From NCBI RefSeq assembly GCF_014841615.1, contig NZ_JACYUG010000002.1, positions 230,614 through 294,613 on the forward strand: 64,000 bases of DNA, given 5' to 3'. The notes beneath the pieces are model-generated. The model saw nothing but the letters and a program-made list of their open reading frames with translations, did no database searches and was not told the DNA's origin. Position 1 is the first letter of the stretch, and each line of letters starts with the position of its first letter. A program made the position numbers and the translations under genes. Below, piece after piece: positions 17,333 through 26,137 of the stretch. The DNA is from Sphingomonas sp. CFBP 8760. GTDB lineage: Bacteria; Pseudomonadota; Alphaproteobacteria; Sphingomonadales; Sphingomonadaceae.

Positions 17333-18970
17333 ATGGCACGGTACATATTCATCACCGGGGGCGTGGTCTCGTCGCTCGGCAAGGGCCTCATGGCGGCCTC
17401 CCTCGCGGCGCTGTTGCAGGCGCGCGGCTACAAGGTCCGGATCCGGAAGTTCGATCCCTATCTGAACGTCGATCCGGGCACGATGAGTCCCTATCAGCAC
17501 GGCGAGGTCTATGTGACCGACGACGGGGCCGAAACCGATCTCGACCTGGGTCATTACGAGAGGTTCACCGGCGTCGCGGCGCACCAGTCGGACAACGTCA
17601 CCTCCGGCCGGATCTATCATCAGGTCATCACGCGGGAACGGCGCGGCGACTATCTGGGCGCGACCGTGCAGGTGATCCCGCACGTGACCGACGCGATCAA
17701 GGCGTTCGCGCGGGCCGATGTCGACGACCTCGATTTCGTACTGTGCGAGATCGGCGGCACGGTGGGCGATATCGAGTCGCTGCCCTTCATCGAATCGATC
17801 CGCCAGTTGAAGAACGAACTCGGCCGGGGCCAGTCGATCTCGATCCACGTCACGCTGGTGCCTTATATCGCGGCGGCGGGGGAACTGAAGACCAAGCCGA
17901 CGCAGCATTCGGTGCGGGAGATCGCCGCGCTGGGCGTCGCGCCGGATGTGCTGGTATGCCGTTGTGAACAGCCGCTGCCGCCGTCGGAACGCGCCAAGAT
18001 CGCGCTGTTCTGCAACGTGCCCGCCTCCGCCGTCATCCCGGCGCTGGATGCGAAGAGCATCTATGCGGTGCCGCTGCAATATCACGCCGAAGGCTTGGAC
18101 GAGGAGGTGCTGCGCGCGTTCGGGATCGAACCCGGCGCCGCCCCCGACCTGTCGCGCTGGTCCGAGATCGTCGACCGGCTGTTCAACCCGGAGGGTGAGG
18201 TGACGGTCGGCGTGGTCGGCAAATATGTCGGGCTGCAGGATGCCTACAAGTCGCTGAACGAGGCGCTGGTCCATGGCGGGATCGCCAACCGCGTGAAGGT
18301 GAACGTCCGGTGGATCGACGCCGAACTGTTCGAGGGCGACGATCAGGCGGCGATCGCCGCGCATCTGGAGCCGTGCCACGCGATCCTGGTCCCCGGTGCG
18401 TTCGGCGAGCGCGGCGCAGAGGGCAAGATCGCCAGCGTCCGCTTCGCCCGCGAACGGCAGGTGCCGTATTTCGGCATCTGTTTCGGGATGCAGATGGCAT
18501 GCATCGAAGGTGCGCGCGATCTGGCCGGAATCGCCAATGCCTCATCGACCGAGTTCGGCCCGACCGACGAACCGGTGGTCGGCCTGATCACCGAATGGAT
18601 GGGGCGTGACGGGCTGGAGAAGCGCGAAGAGCAGGGGGACATGGGCGGCACGATGCGGCTCGGTGCCTATGATGCGACGCTGACGGGCAATTCGGTGGTC
18701 GCCTCGATCTATGGCGGCACCGCGATCTCCGAACGGCATCGCCATCGCTACGAGGTCAACACCCATTACCGCGAGGCACTGGAGGCGGGCGGCCTCGTCT
18801 TCAGCGGTATGTCGCCGGACGGGATGTTGCCGGAAATCGTCGAACGGCCCGACCATCCGTGGTTCGTCGGCGTGCAGTTCCATCCGGAGCTGAAATCCAA
18901 GCCGTTCGACCCGCATCCGCTCTTCGCCAGCTTCATCGGCGCCGCCGTGAAACAGAGCCGGCTGGTATAA
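17333..18970 (+). CDS. pyrG: CTP synthase
   Basis: Makes CTP from UTP using glutamine. The N-terminal synthetase domain (about residues 1-265) starts [18 protein letters not shown] with the phosphate-binding loop and has [12 protein letters not shown]. The C-terminal class I glutaminase domain has the nucleophile cysteine in [12 protein letters not shown] and the His-Glu pair in [12 protein letters not shown]. The 545-residue length is standard. A hairpin at 18977 lies just beyond the stop, shared with the convergent hsp20 gene. Confidence 0.97.
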   Translation: MARYIFITGGVVSSLGKGLMAASLAALLQARGYKVRIRKFDPYLNVDPGTMSPYQHGEVYVTDDGAETDLDLGHYERFTGVAAHQSDNVTSGRIYHQVITRERRGDYLGATVQVIPHVTDAIKAFARADVDDLDFVLCEIGGTVGDIESLPFIESIRQLKNELGRGQSISIHVTLVPYIAAAGELKTKPTQHSVREIAALGVAPDVLVCRCEQPLPPSERAKIALFCNVPASAVIPALDAKSIYAVPLQYHAEGLDEEVLRAFGIEPGAAPDLSRWSEIVDRLFNPEGEVTVGVVGKYVGLQDAYKSLNEALVHGGIANRVKVNVRWIDAELFEGDDQAAIAAHLEPCHAILVPGAFGERGAEGKIASVRFARERQVPYFGICFGMQMACIEGARDLAGIANASSTEFGPTDEPVVGLITEWMGRDGLEKREEQGDMGGTMRLGAYDATLTGNSVVASIYGGTAISERHRHRYEVNTHYREALEAGGLVFSGMSPDGMLPEIVERPDHPWFVGVQFHPELKSKPFDPHPLFASFIGAAVKQSRLV

Positions 18971-18976
18971 GACAAA

Positions 18977-19002
18977 ACCCCCTCCCCGTGCGGGGAGGGG
19001 GT
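18977..19002. terminator. Bidirectional terminator between pyrG and hsp20
   Basis: A 12-base-pair perfect stem (18977-18988 with 18991-19002, ACCCCCTCCCCG and its complement) sits between two converging genes. On the minus strand the stem is followed by TTTTGTC, so it should terminate hsp20 well. On the plus strand the T-run is poor, so termination of pyrG is less sure. Confidence 0.7.
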
Positions 19003-19010
19003 GTCCGGGG

Positions 19011-19487
19011 TTATGCCGCTTCGGCGTCGATCGTCGAGCCACTGGCGGTGTCGACCGCTGCCAGCGGGGTGCCGGTCTTGATCGCGATGGTCTTGGGCTT
19101 CATCGCCTCGGGCACCTCGCGGACCAGATCGATCACGAGCAGCCCGTCGTTGAGCCGCGCATCCTCGACGAACACGAAGTCCGCGATCTCGAAGCGGCGC
19201 TCGAACGAGCGGTTGGCGATGCCGACGTGCAGGAACTGCGCGCCCGGCTGCTTTTCATCCTTGCGGCCGACGACGAGCAGCAGGTTCTGCTGCGCGGTGA
19301 TCTCGATCTCGTCGCGGCCAAAACCGGCCACGGCCAGCGTGATGCGATAGCGATCGTCACCAAGGCGTTCGAGATTGAACGGGGGATAGTTTTCCGGGCC
19401 GGAACTGCGGGCATTGGTTTCCAGCAGGTCGAACAGTCGGTCGAAGCCGATCGTCGAGCGGCGATAGGGGGTCAGGTCGATACGCAT
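19011..19487 (-). CDS. Hsp20 / IbpA-like small heat-shock protein
   Basis: ATP-independent chaperone that holds unfolding proteins. The alpha-crystallin domain runs from about residue 35 to 130 (NLERLGDDRYRITLAVAGFGRDEIEIT, then LHVGIANRSFERRFEIADFVFV and ARLNDGLLVIDLVREVPEAMKP). The N-terminal MRIDLTPYRRSTIGFDRLFDLLE is typical of IbpA-type class A proteins in alphaproteobacteria. The ribosome binding site AGAGGA lies 6 bases before the ATG and may be masked by a ROSE-like element. Confidence 0.93.
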   Translation of the reverse strand: MRIDLTPYRRSTIGFDRLFDLLETNARSSGPENYPPFNLERLGDDRYRITLAVAGFGRDEIEITAQQNLLLVVGRKDEKQPGAQFLHVGIANRSFERRFEIADFVFVEDARLNDGLLVIDLVREVPEAMKPKTIAIKTGTPLAAVDTASGSTIDAEAA

Positions 19488-19530
19488 GTCAAATCCTCTG
19501 TCGAGCGAGTTGTAGCAAGGCGCCCACCAC
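19488..19530 (-). promoter_or_regulatory. Possible ROSE-type RNA thermometer of hsp20
   Basis: In the minus-strand leader a TTGCT (complement of 19514-19518) precedes the ribosome binding site AGAGGA (complement of 19494-19499) by about 14 bases. ROSE elements use U(U/C)GCU to pair with AGGA with a bulged G, closing the site at low temperature, and they typically control IbpA-like genes in alphaproteobacteria. The pairing is possible here, but I have not folded the whole leader. Confidence 0.4.
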
Positions 19531-19730
19531 TGCGCGGCGCCGGTCGCACGGTCCGGTCTCGGCCCCGTGCGGTCGGCAATCTGGGTAGGGCCGAACCGGC
19601 TTCAAGAGGGGGTGGACAGAAAATTTATCGCCCCGTTCGAGCAGCATGAAGCTGGGCTTTGCCGATCCCAAGCGCGACGTCGATTGAAAGTCCTCCGATT
19701 TGATGGAGTTTAGGGGAAAGGGGATTTCTC

Positions 19731-22157
19731 ATGACGTCGACGCTTGTCCTGTTGCTGGCCCTGCAGGCCGCCACGCCCGCTGCGGAGCCGCAGGCCGGTT
19801 CGCCACCCGCTGCCGATGAGCAGGCGGAGGCGACTGGGCGCAGCGGCCCCGCCGCGACATCGGCGGGGGGCGACATCGTCGTCACCGCGCGCCGGCGGAC
19901 CGAGACGGTGCAGAAGGTGCCGATCGCGATATCCGTGATCGGGGGCACGGCGCTGGCGGAAACCGGCACCTACAATGTCAGCCGGCTGACGCAATTGCAG
20001 CCGTCGCTGCAATTCTATTCGACCAACCCGCGCAATTCCGCCGCCAATATCCGCGGACTCGGCGCGCCGTTCGGCCTGACCAACGACGGGATCGAGCAGG
20101 GCGTCGGCATCTATGTCGATCAGGTCTATTACAGCCGGATCGCGTCGGCGACGTTCGACTTCACCGATACCGAACGGATCGAGGTGCTGCGCGGACCGCA
20201 GGGCACGCTGTACGGCAAGAACACCACGGCCGGCGCGATCAACGTGACGACGCGCAAACCCAGCTTCACGCCGGAGGCGCGGGTCGAGCTGACCGGTGGC
20301 AATCTCGATTTCTTTCAGGGCAAGGCGTCTGTTTCCGGCCCGCTGGTCGACGACAAGGTGGCGATCCGCCTGTCGACGTCGGTCACCACGCGTCGCGGCA
20401 CCATCTACAACGTCCGGCAGGACGAATATCAGAACAGCCAGGACAATCTGAGCCTGCGGTACCAGATCCTGTGGAAGGCATCGCCCAGCCTCGATCTGAC
20501 GCTGTTCGCCGATTATAATCGGCAGAATCCGAACTGCTGCGTGCAATATTACGCCCGTACCGGCGCGACGCAGCGGCCGGTGATCCGCCAATATGCCGCC
20601 CTCGCCGCAGCGCAGGGCTATGCCGTGCCATCGACCAACGCGTTCGACCGGGTGACCGATGTCGATACTGACCTGCGCGCGAAACAGGAACTGGGCGGGC
20701 TGTCGCTGCTCGCCAACTGGGATCTGGGCGGGGCGACGCTGACGACGGTCAGCGCGTGGCGGTTCTGGAACTGGGATCCGTCGAACGACCGCGATTTCAT
20801 CGGGTTGCCGGTCACCACCGTTTCCGCCAACCCGTCGCAGCAGCGGCAGGTGAGCCAGGAACTGCGGATCGCATCGAACGGCGACCGCGCGATCGATTAT
20901 GTCGGTGGCCTGTTCTATTTCCGCCAGACGATCGATACGCAGGGGCTGCAGGTGCAAGGTCCGGCGGCCAGCGCCTTCCTGCTCAACCCGACCAGCACGG
21001 CCGGGCGCAATCCGGCGACACTGAACGGACTGACCGCGCGCAACACGATCGGCTTCGTCAACACGTCCGCCGCGGTGTTCGGCAAGCTGACCTGGCATCC
21101 CGACGAACGGCTGTCGATCTCGCCGGGCCTGCGCGTCAACTACGACAAGAAGGACGGCTCCTATGTATCGGTCGTCACCAATGGCGCGGGTAGCACCAAC
21201 CTGACCGCAGACCAGCGCGGCGTGCTGGCGCCGCAAAGCTATCGGCCGCAGTTCGACAACTGGAACGTCTCGGGCGACCTTACCGTCGCCTACGACATCA
21301 CCGACGATGTGCATTATTACGCCACCTATGCGCGCAGCTACAAATCGGGTGGCATCAACCTGTCGGGCCTGCCCAACGACCGGTTCGGCAACCCCGCGCT
21401 GTCGGTGGCGCGGGTGAAGCCCGAAAAGGTCAACCATTTCGAACTGGGCCTGAAGACGCAGTTCGCCGATCGCCGCGCGACGGTGAACTTCGCCGGCTTC
21501 TGGACGGAGATCGAGGATTATCAGGCCACCGTCACCAACAATCAGGTGGGTGTGCTGCGCGGTTACCTGGCCAATGCCGGCAAGGTCCGGACGCGCGGGC
21601 TGGAGATCGACAGCGCATTCCGCCCGGTCGACCGGTTGAACCTGTACGCCAACGCCGCCTTCACCGACGCGAAATATGTCCGCTTCGTCGATGCGCCGTG
21701 CCCGCCCGAACTGTCCGGCGGCACGGCGTTGACGGCGGGGCAACGGCCGGCGGCGGCCGGGACGCCCGGACCCAGCCCGGACAATTGCGACATCTCCGGC
21801 CAGTGGTTGCCCGGCGTGTCGAAATGGGCCTTCTCCTACGGTGCGGAATATGGCGTTCCCGCGCAGGTGGCGGGGCTCGATGGCCGCTTCTACCTTGGCT
21901 ATGACGGCAGCTATCGGTCCAAGTACTCGTCCAACCCGTCGCGGTCGGCCTATACCGACATCAAGGGCTATGCGCTGTCCAACTTCCGCCTCGGCTTTCG
22001 GGCGGAGCGGAGCTGGAACGCGTTCCTCTGGCTGCGCAACGCGTTCAACAAGGATTATTACGAACTGCTCGCCACTCAGTCGGGCAGCACGGGCCTGATC
22101 GTTGGCCAGCCGGGCGATCCGCGCACCTATGGCCTTACCGTCTCACGCAGCTTCTAA
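19731..22157 (+). CDS. TonB-dependent outer-membrane receptor (galactan-linked?)
   Basis: Outer-membrane beta-barrel of 808 residues that imports a large ligand using TonB energy. After a short signal-like N-terminus (MTSTLVLLLALQAATPA) comes the TonB-box-like DIVVTARRR, the plug domain (about 50-165, VPIAISVIGGTALAETG to RGPQGTLYGKNTTAGAINV) and a barrel ending in an aromatic residue (TVSRSF), as outer-membrane insertion requires. The next gene encodes a GH53 endo-galactanase, 93 bases on, so the ligand may be galactan or its fragments. This inference rests on location only. Confidence 0.9.
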   Translation: MTSTLVLLLALQAATPAAEPQAGSPPAADEQAEATGRSGPAATSAGGDIVVTARRRTETVQKVPIAISVIGGTALAETGTYNVSRLTQLQPSLQFYSTNPRNSAANIRGLGAPFGLTNDGIEQGVGIYVDQVYYSRIASATFDFTDTERIEVLRGPQGTLYGKNTTAGAINVTTRKPSFTPEARVELTGGNLDFFQGKASVSGPLVDDKVAIRLSTSVTTRRGTIYNVRQDEYQNSQDNLSLRYQILWKASPSLDLTLFADYNRQNPNCCVQYYARTGATQRPVIRQYAALAAAQGYAVPSTNAFDRVTDVDTDLRAKQELGGLSLLANWDLGGATLTTVSAWRFWNWDPSNDRDFIGLPVTTVSANPSQQRQVSQELRIASNGDRAIDYVGGLFYFRQTIDTQGLQVQGPAASAFLLNPTSTAGRNPATLNGLTARNTIGFVNTSAAVFGKLTWHPDERLSISPGLRVNYDKKDGSYVSVVTNGAGSTNLTADQRGVLAPQSYRPQFDNWNVSGDLTVAYDITDDVHYYATYARSYKSGGINLSGLPNDRFGNPALSVARVKPEKVNHFELGLKTQFADRRATVNFAGFWTEIEDYQATVTNNQVGVLRGYLANAGKVRTRGLEIDSAFRPVDRLNLYANAAFTDAKYVRFVDAPCPPELSGGTALTAGQRPAAAGTPGPSPDNCDISGQWLPGVSKWAFSYGAEYGVPAQVAGLDGRFYLGYDGSYRSKYSSNPSRSAYTDIKGYALSNFRLGFRAERSWNAFLWLRNAFNKDYYELLATQSGSTGLIVGQPGDPRTYGLTVSRSF

Positions 22158-22250
22158 CCGAGGCAGCGTATCAACATTCGATAATGATATTCAAAAGGTG
22201 AGTTGACCTGTCCTTTTCGTCGGGCATGATCGGCGACAAAGGAGAGCGGA

Positions 22251-23477
22251 ATGTCTGATCATATCCCACCGATCGATCGACGCGGCTTCGTGGCGGGCGG
22301 TCTCGGCAGCGTTGCCGGGCTTGCCCTGCCATCGTCGGTGGCAGGGGCCAGGGCAGCGGTCGGGCGACCGCGCCCCTATCTGCTCGGTGCGGACATATCG
22401 TGGTTGCCGGAAGACGAGGCGGCGGGTGCGACCTATCGTTACGAGGGGAAGACGTGGGACCTGCTCGCGCTGCTGCGGCGGATCGGGTTCAACGCGATCA
22501 AGGTCAGGACCTTCGTCGATCCCGCCGCCGCCGGTGGCTATTCCGCCGATGCGCCGGCGGCCCGGTGGGCGGGACTGGAACGGACGGTGGCGCTGGGGCG
22601 GCGGGTCAAGGCGGCGGGGTTCGATCTCACGCTGAGCCTGCACTTCAGCGACGACTGGGCCGATCCCCAGAAGCAGGTGAAGCCCGCCGCCTGGGCGACG
22701 ATGTCGCCGATCGCGCTGGCCGCTGCGGTCGAGGCGTACAGCCGGCGCACGGTCGCCGCGCTCGTCGCGGCGGGGGCGGCCCCGGACATGGTCGTCGTCG
22801 GCAACGAGACGACGTTCGGCATGATGTGGCCGGAAGGACGGGTGCCGCTGACCCGGCCGACCGGTAATCCGGTGACGGACAAGACGCATCTCGATCCCGG
22901 TCGGGTCGGCGGGTTCGATGGCTTCGCGGCGTTGCTGAAAGCGGGGATCGTCGGGGCACGCACGGCCGCGCCGGGGACCCGGATCGTGCTGCACAATCAC
23001 CTCGGCCGGCATTGGCCGATCCTGCGCGACTGGACCGACGCGCTCCGCGCCCGCGACGTGCGGTTCGATGCGATCGGCCTGTCCTGCTACCAGCAGGCGG
23101 CGGAGGGCGACTGGGCACGCAGCTTCACCGAATTCTGCCGCCGCTATCCCGATCTCGGGCTGCTCGTCGCGGAATATTCCAGCCGCAAGCGATATGTGAA
23201 CGATCTGGTCCACGATCTGCCGAACGGGCAGGGCTGGGGCAGCTTCATCTGGGAACCGACCCGCCATCAGGAAGCGATCTTCGATCGCGGTGGCCGCAAT
23301 GCCGGCGAGGGGCCACGCCCCAACCTAATCGCGCAGGGCCTGAATTCGGCCGAGGCGCCTGGCGACGGCGTACCCGCAGCGCAACGCCGCCGCACCTACG
23401 GCGTCGGCGGCCAATATGAGGGTAACGAGTTCCTCGCCTTGTATCGCCGGATCGCCCGCGATTACGGACTACGCTGA
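22251..23477 (+). CDS. GH53 arabinogalactan endo-beta-1,4-galactanase
   Basis: Exported hydrolase that cuts beta-1,4-galactan, the side chains of pectin. The N-terminus has a twin-arginine-like signal (DRRGFVAGGLGSVAGLALP). The GH53 barrel shows LLGADISWLPEDE, IKVRTFVDP, LSLHFSDDWADPQKQVKPAAW, the acid/base Glu186 in VVVGNETTFGMMWPEG, and the nucleophile Glu308 in LLVAEYS. Length (408 residues) is normal. It probably acts in the periplasm or at the surface with the TonB receptor just upstream. Confidence 0.9.
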   Translation: MSDHIPPIDRRGFVAGGLGSVAGLALPSSVAGARAAVGRPRPYLLGADISWLPEDEAAGATYRYEGKTWDLLALLRRIGFNAIKVRTFVDPAAAGGYSADAPAARWAGLERTVALGRRVKAAGFDLTLSLHFSDDWADPQKQVKPAAWATMSPIALAAAVEAYSRRTVAALVAAGAAPDMVVVGNETTFGMMWPEGRVPLTRPTGNPVTDKTHLDPGRVGGFDGFAALLKAGIVGARTAAPGTRIVLHNHLGRHWPILRDWTDALRARDVRFDAIGLSCYQQAAEGDWARSFTEFCRRYPDLGLLVAEYSSRKRYVNDLVHDLPNGQGWGSFIWEPTRHQEAIFDRGGRNAGEGPRPNLIAQGLNSAEAPGDGVPAAQRRRTYGVGGQYEGNEFLALYRRIARDYGLR

Positions 23478-23485
23478 CCGGCGGA

Positions 23486-25252
23486 TCATGACAGCGGGTA
23501 GGGGCCCTTGCCGCCATCGGCGATGAAGCGGTCGACGCGGGCGTCCACCATCGGCAACGGCACCGATCCCAGCGACAGCATGGCATCGTGGAAGGCGCGG
23601 ATATCGAATTTCGCGCCCAGCGCCTTTTCCGCCTTCGCGCGCCCGGCGAGGAAGGTCAGTTCGCCCATGTAATAGCTGAGGGCCTGGCCCGGCCACGAAA
23701 TGTAGCGATCGACCTCGGTCGTGATCTCGTGATCGGAAAGCGCGGTGTTGTCGTGCAGGAAAGCCTGCGCCCGTTCGCGCGACCAGCCCTTGGCATGGAC
23801 GCCGGTGTCGACCACCAATCGGGCGGCGCGCCACATCTGGTAGCTGAGCATCCCGAACGTCTCGTAGGGAGTGTGGTACAACCCCATGTCCTCGCCCAGC
23901 GCCTCGCAATACAACGCCCAGCCCTCGCCATAGGCCGAGATATAGGTGTTGCGGCGATAGGCAGGCAGGTCGTCCAATTCCGCAGAGAACGACATCTGCC
24001 ACGCATGGCCGGGCGCGCTTTCGTGCAGCGTCAGCGCGGGCAGCGAGTAGAGCGGGCGTGCCGGCAGGTTCCAGGTATTGACCAGATAGACGCCGGAACC
24101 GCCGCGACCGGCGGTGTAATAAGGGGCGATTTCCGCCGGTACCGGTTCGATCGCGAAGCGGGCGCGGGGCAGGCGGCCGAACCAGCGCGCGGCCTTGCCG
24201 TCGAATTCCTTGGCGGTCCATGCCGCCCGGTCGAGCAGTGCCTGCGGCGTCTTCACGTAGAATTGCGGATCGGTCCGCAGGAACGTGAGGAAACCGGCGA
24301 GATCGCCCTGCCATGCCACCTGCTTCATCACCTCGCCCATTCGGGTGCGGATCCTGGCGACCTCGGTCAGGCCGATCGCATGGATCTGATCGGCCGACTG
24401 GTCGCGGGTGACGTATTCGGCGATCTTGGACGCGTAATAGGCGCGACCATCCGGCAGGTCGTATGCCGCCAGTCCGGTCCGGGCAGCAGGGATGTATTCG
24501 TTGCGCAGGAAGGCGAGCAGCGATGCATGGGCGGGGACCACCGCACCGGCGATCACCCGCAACGCCTCTGCCCGCAGCGCCGCCTGCGTCGCGACCGGGA
24601 TGGTGGCGGGCATCGTCCTGAACGGCGCGTAGAAGGTGGAGGTATCGCCGCCGGCCTTCGCCACCGCCGCGACACCGACATCGCGGCCTTGCAACGTCAC
24701 CCGTGGCGGGGTGAAGCCGCGCTTCAGGCCGGCGCGCATATTGGCGACATTCTGGTCGAAATAACGCGGTAACTCGGCGAGGATACGCAGATAGCCGCGA
24801 TAATCCTCCTCGGTCCGATAGGTCGCGCGGGTGAAGTAGCCGAGGTCGCCCCAGAAGCTGCTATCGGCGTTCAGCGGCTTTTCGTACTCGCGGAAGCGCT
24901 GTTCGGCGAGCAGCGCCTCGATCTGGCCGCGATAGACGGCGTAGTTGTCGCGAGCCGCCGGCGACAGCGTGCGCGGATCGATCGCGGCGAGCGCGGCCAG
25001 CGTCTCGGTCCACCGCTTCGTCTTGATCGCCTGCATCGCGGGGCCGACATCGGGCAGGCCGCGACGCTGGTTCCGGGAAGTGTTCTCATCGGTGCCCGAC
25101 AGCGATCGACGCCACCGGTATTCCGCCGTCGCCAGTGCATCGAACCGTGCATCGGTACCGGTGGCGGTGGCGGTGGCGGCGGCGGCCGGCGCCTGCGCGA
25201 TGGCGGGCAGGGGGGCGAGCGCGGACAGCAGGAGCGCCGGAAGCAGTTTCAT
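23486..25252 (-). CDS. DUF885 family protein, probable metallo-carboxypeptidase-like
   Basis: Secreted protein of 588 residues with a cleavable signal (MKLLPALLLSALAPLPAIAQA). It has the HESAPGHAWQ motif typical of DUF885 proteins, near residue 420, which is HExxH-like and suggests zinc peptidase chemistry, together with YGEGWALYCEALGEDMG. I choose the ATG at 25252 because AAGGA lies 7 bases upstream; an ATG at 25267 adds 5 residues. It follows the MOSC gene by 23 bases and ends convergently with GH53. The substrate is unknown. Confidence 0.85.
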   Translation of the reverse strand: MKLLPALLLSALAPLPAIAQAPAAAATATATGTDARFDALATAEYRWRRSLSGTDENTSRNQRRGLPDVGPAMQAIKTKRWTETLAALAAIDPRTLSPAARDNYAVYRGQIEALLAEQRFREYEKPLNADSSFWGDLGYFTRATYRTEEDYRGYLRILAELPRYFDQNVANMRAGLKRGFTPPRVTLQGRDVGVAAVAKAGGDTSTFYAPFRTMPATIPVATQAALRAEALRVIAGAVVPAHASLLAFLRNEYIPAARTGLAAYDLPDGRAYYASKIAEYVTRDQSADQIHAIGLTEVARIRTRMGEVMKQVAWQGDLAGFLTFLRTDPQFYVKTPQALLDRAAWTAKEFDGKAARWFGRLPRARFAIEPVPAEIAPYYTAGRGGSGVYLVNTWNLPARPLYSLPALTLHESAPGHAWQMSFSAELDDLPAYRRNTYISAYGEGWALYCEALGEDMGLYHTPYETFGMLSYQMWRAARLVVDTGVHAKGWSRERAQAFLHDNTALSDHEITTEVDRYISWPGQALSYYMGELTFLAGRAKAEKALGAKFDIRAFHDAMLSLGSVPLPMVDARVDRFIADGGKGPYPLS

Positions 25253-25275
25253 GGGGGTATCCTTCATGGGACCGA

Positions 25276-26097
25276 TCAGCCAAACCCATTACCGGTTTCG
25301 ATGACCTCGACGGGATCGCCGATCCGCACCATGCCCAGGCGTTCGGGGACCGCGTTCTGGCCGAACATGATCCCTGCCGTGGTGGCATGGCCCATCGCGC
25401 GCAACGTCGTCAGGGGCTCGTTGCCCTCCAGCCGCTCGCCGGTATCGGGCTGCTGCGTCACGACGATGCAGCGCGCGCACGGGCGGGCGAGACGGAGTTC
25501 GACATTGCCGATCCTGATCCGTCGCCAGCGATCCTCTGCCCATGGCGTGGCCCCCGCGATCACCAGATTGGGGCGGAACCGCGCCATCGGTACGGCCACC
25601 GCCAGCCGCTCGTTCAGCGCGGCAAGCGACGCTTCGGTCGTCACCAGTAGCGGAAAACCGTCGGCAAGGCTGACATGCTCGCCCGGACGGGCATGGGCGG
25701 GCGCGATGGGGCGGCGGCGCGGATCGTACTGCCACGCCAGCCGGGCGGGCCGGTCGAGGATCGCGGCGAGAAAGCCGTCCGCCTGCGGGTTGCCGAGGCG
25801 GACCGGCAGTTCGTCCTTCCACACACGACCGTCGATCACCGGCGCGGCGGCATCGGGGGTGGTCACGCGACAATCGCCATGGTCGGGGTGGCGGAGGATC
25901 AGGCCGTCCGCCGTGGTTTCCACGGACAAGGCGGTCATCGCGGGCACCTGTCGCCGGGTGATGAAGCGACCGTCCGGATCGACCAGCATCCACCGGCGGT
26001 CGCCCGCCAGCCCGCACGGTTCCATCATCGCGTCGTCGACCGCATGGCCGCGCAGGCTTTTGACGGGATAGGTGAACAGGCCGGCAAGCTGCATCAT
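25276..26097 (-). CDS. MOSC domain-containing protein (YcbX-like)
   Basis: Probable molybdenum-cofactor-binding protein. The N-terminal beta-barrel domain has LAGLFTYPVKSLRGHAVD and GDRRWMLVDPDGRFITRRQVPAM. The C-terminal MOSC domain has RFRPNLVI, ARPCARCIVVTQQPDTG with the conserved cysteine pair, and IMFGQNAV. Family members such as YcbX reduce N-hydroxylated compounds with Moco. The start is placed at 26097 (MMQLAGLF, 273 residues); earlier residues overlap the upstream receptor gene and lack similarity. Confidence 0.87.
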   Translation of the reverse strand: MMQLAGLFTYPVKSLRGHAVDDAMMEPCGLAGDRRWMLVDPDGRFITRRQVPAMTALSVETTADGLILRHPDHGDCRVTTPDAAAPVIDGRVWKDELPVRLGNPQADGFLAAILDRPARLAWQYDPRRRPIAPAHARPGEHVSLADGFPLLVTTEASLAALNERLAVAVPMARFRPNLVIAGATPWAEDRWRRIRIGNVELRLARPCARCIVVTQQPDTGERLEGNEPLTTLRAMGHATTAGIMFGQNAVPERLGMVRIGDPVEVIETGNGFG

Positions 26098-26137
26098 CGC
26101 GCCGTCATGCCCGATCCTCCTCCACCCAACCAGACCG

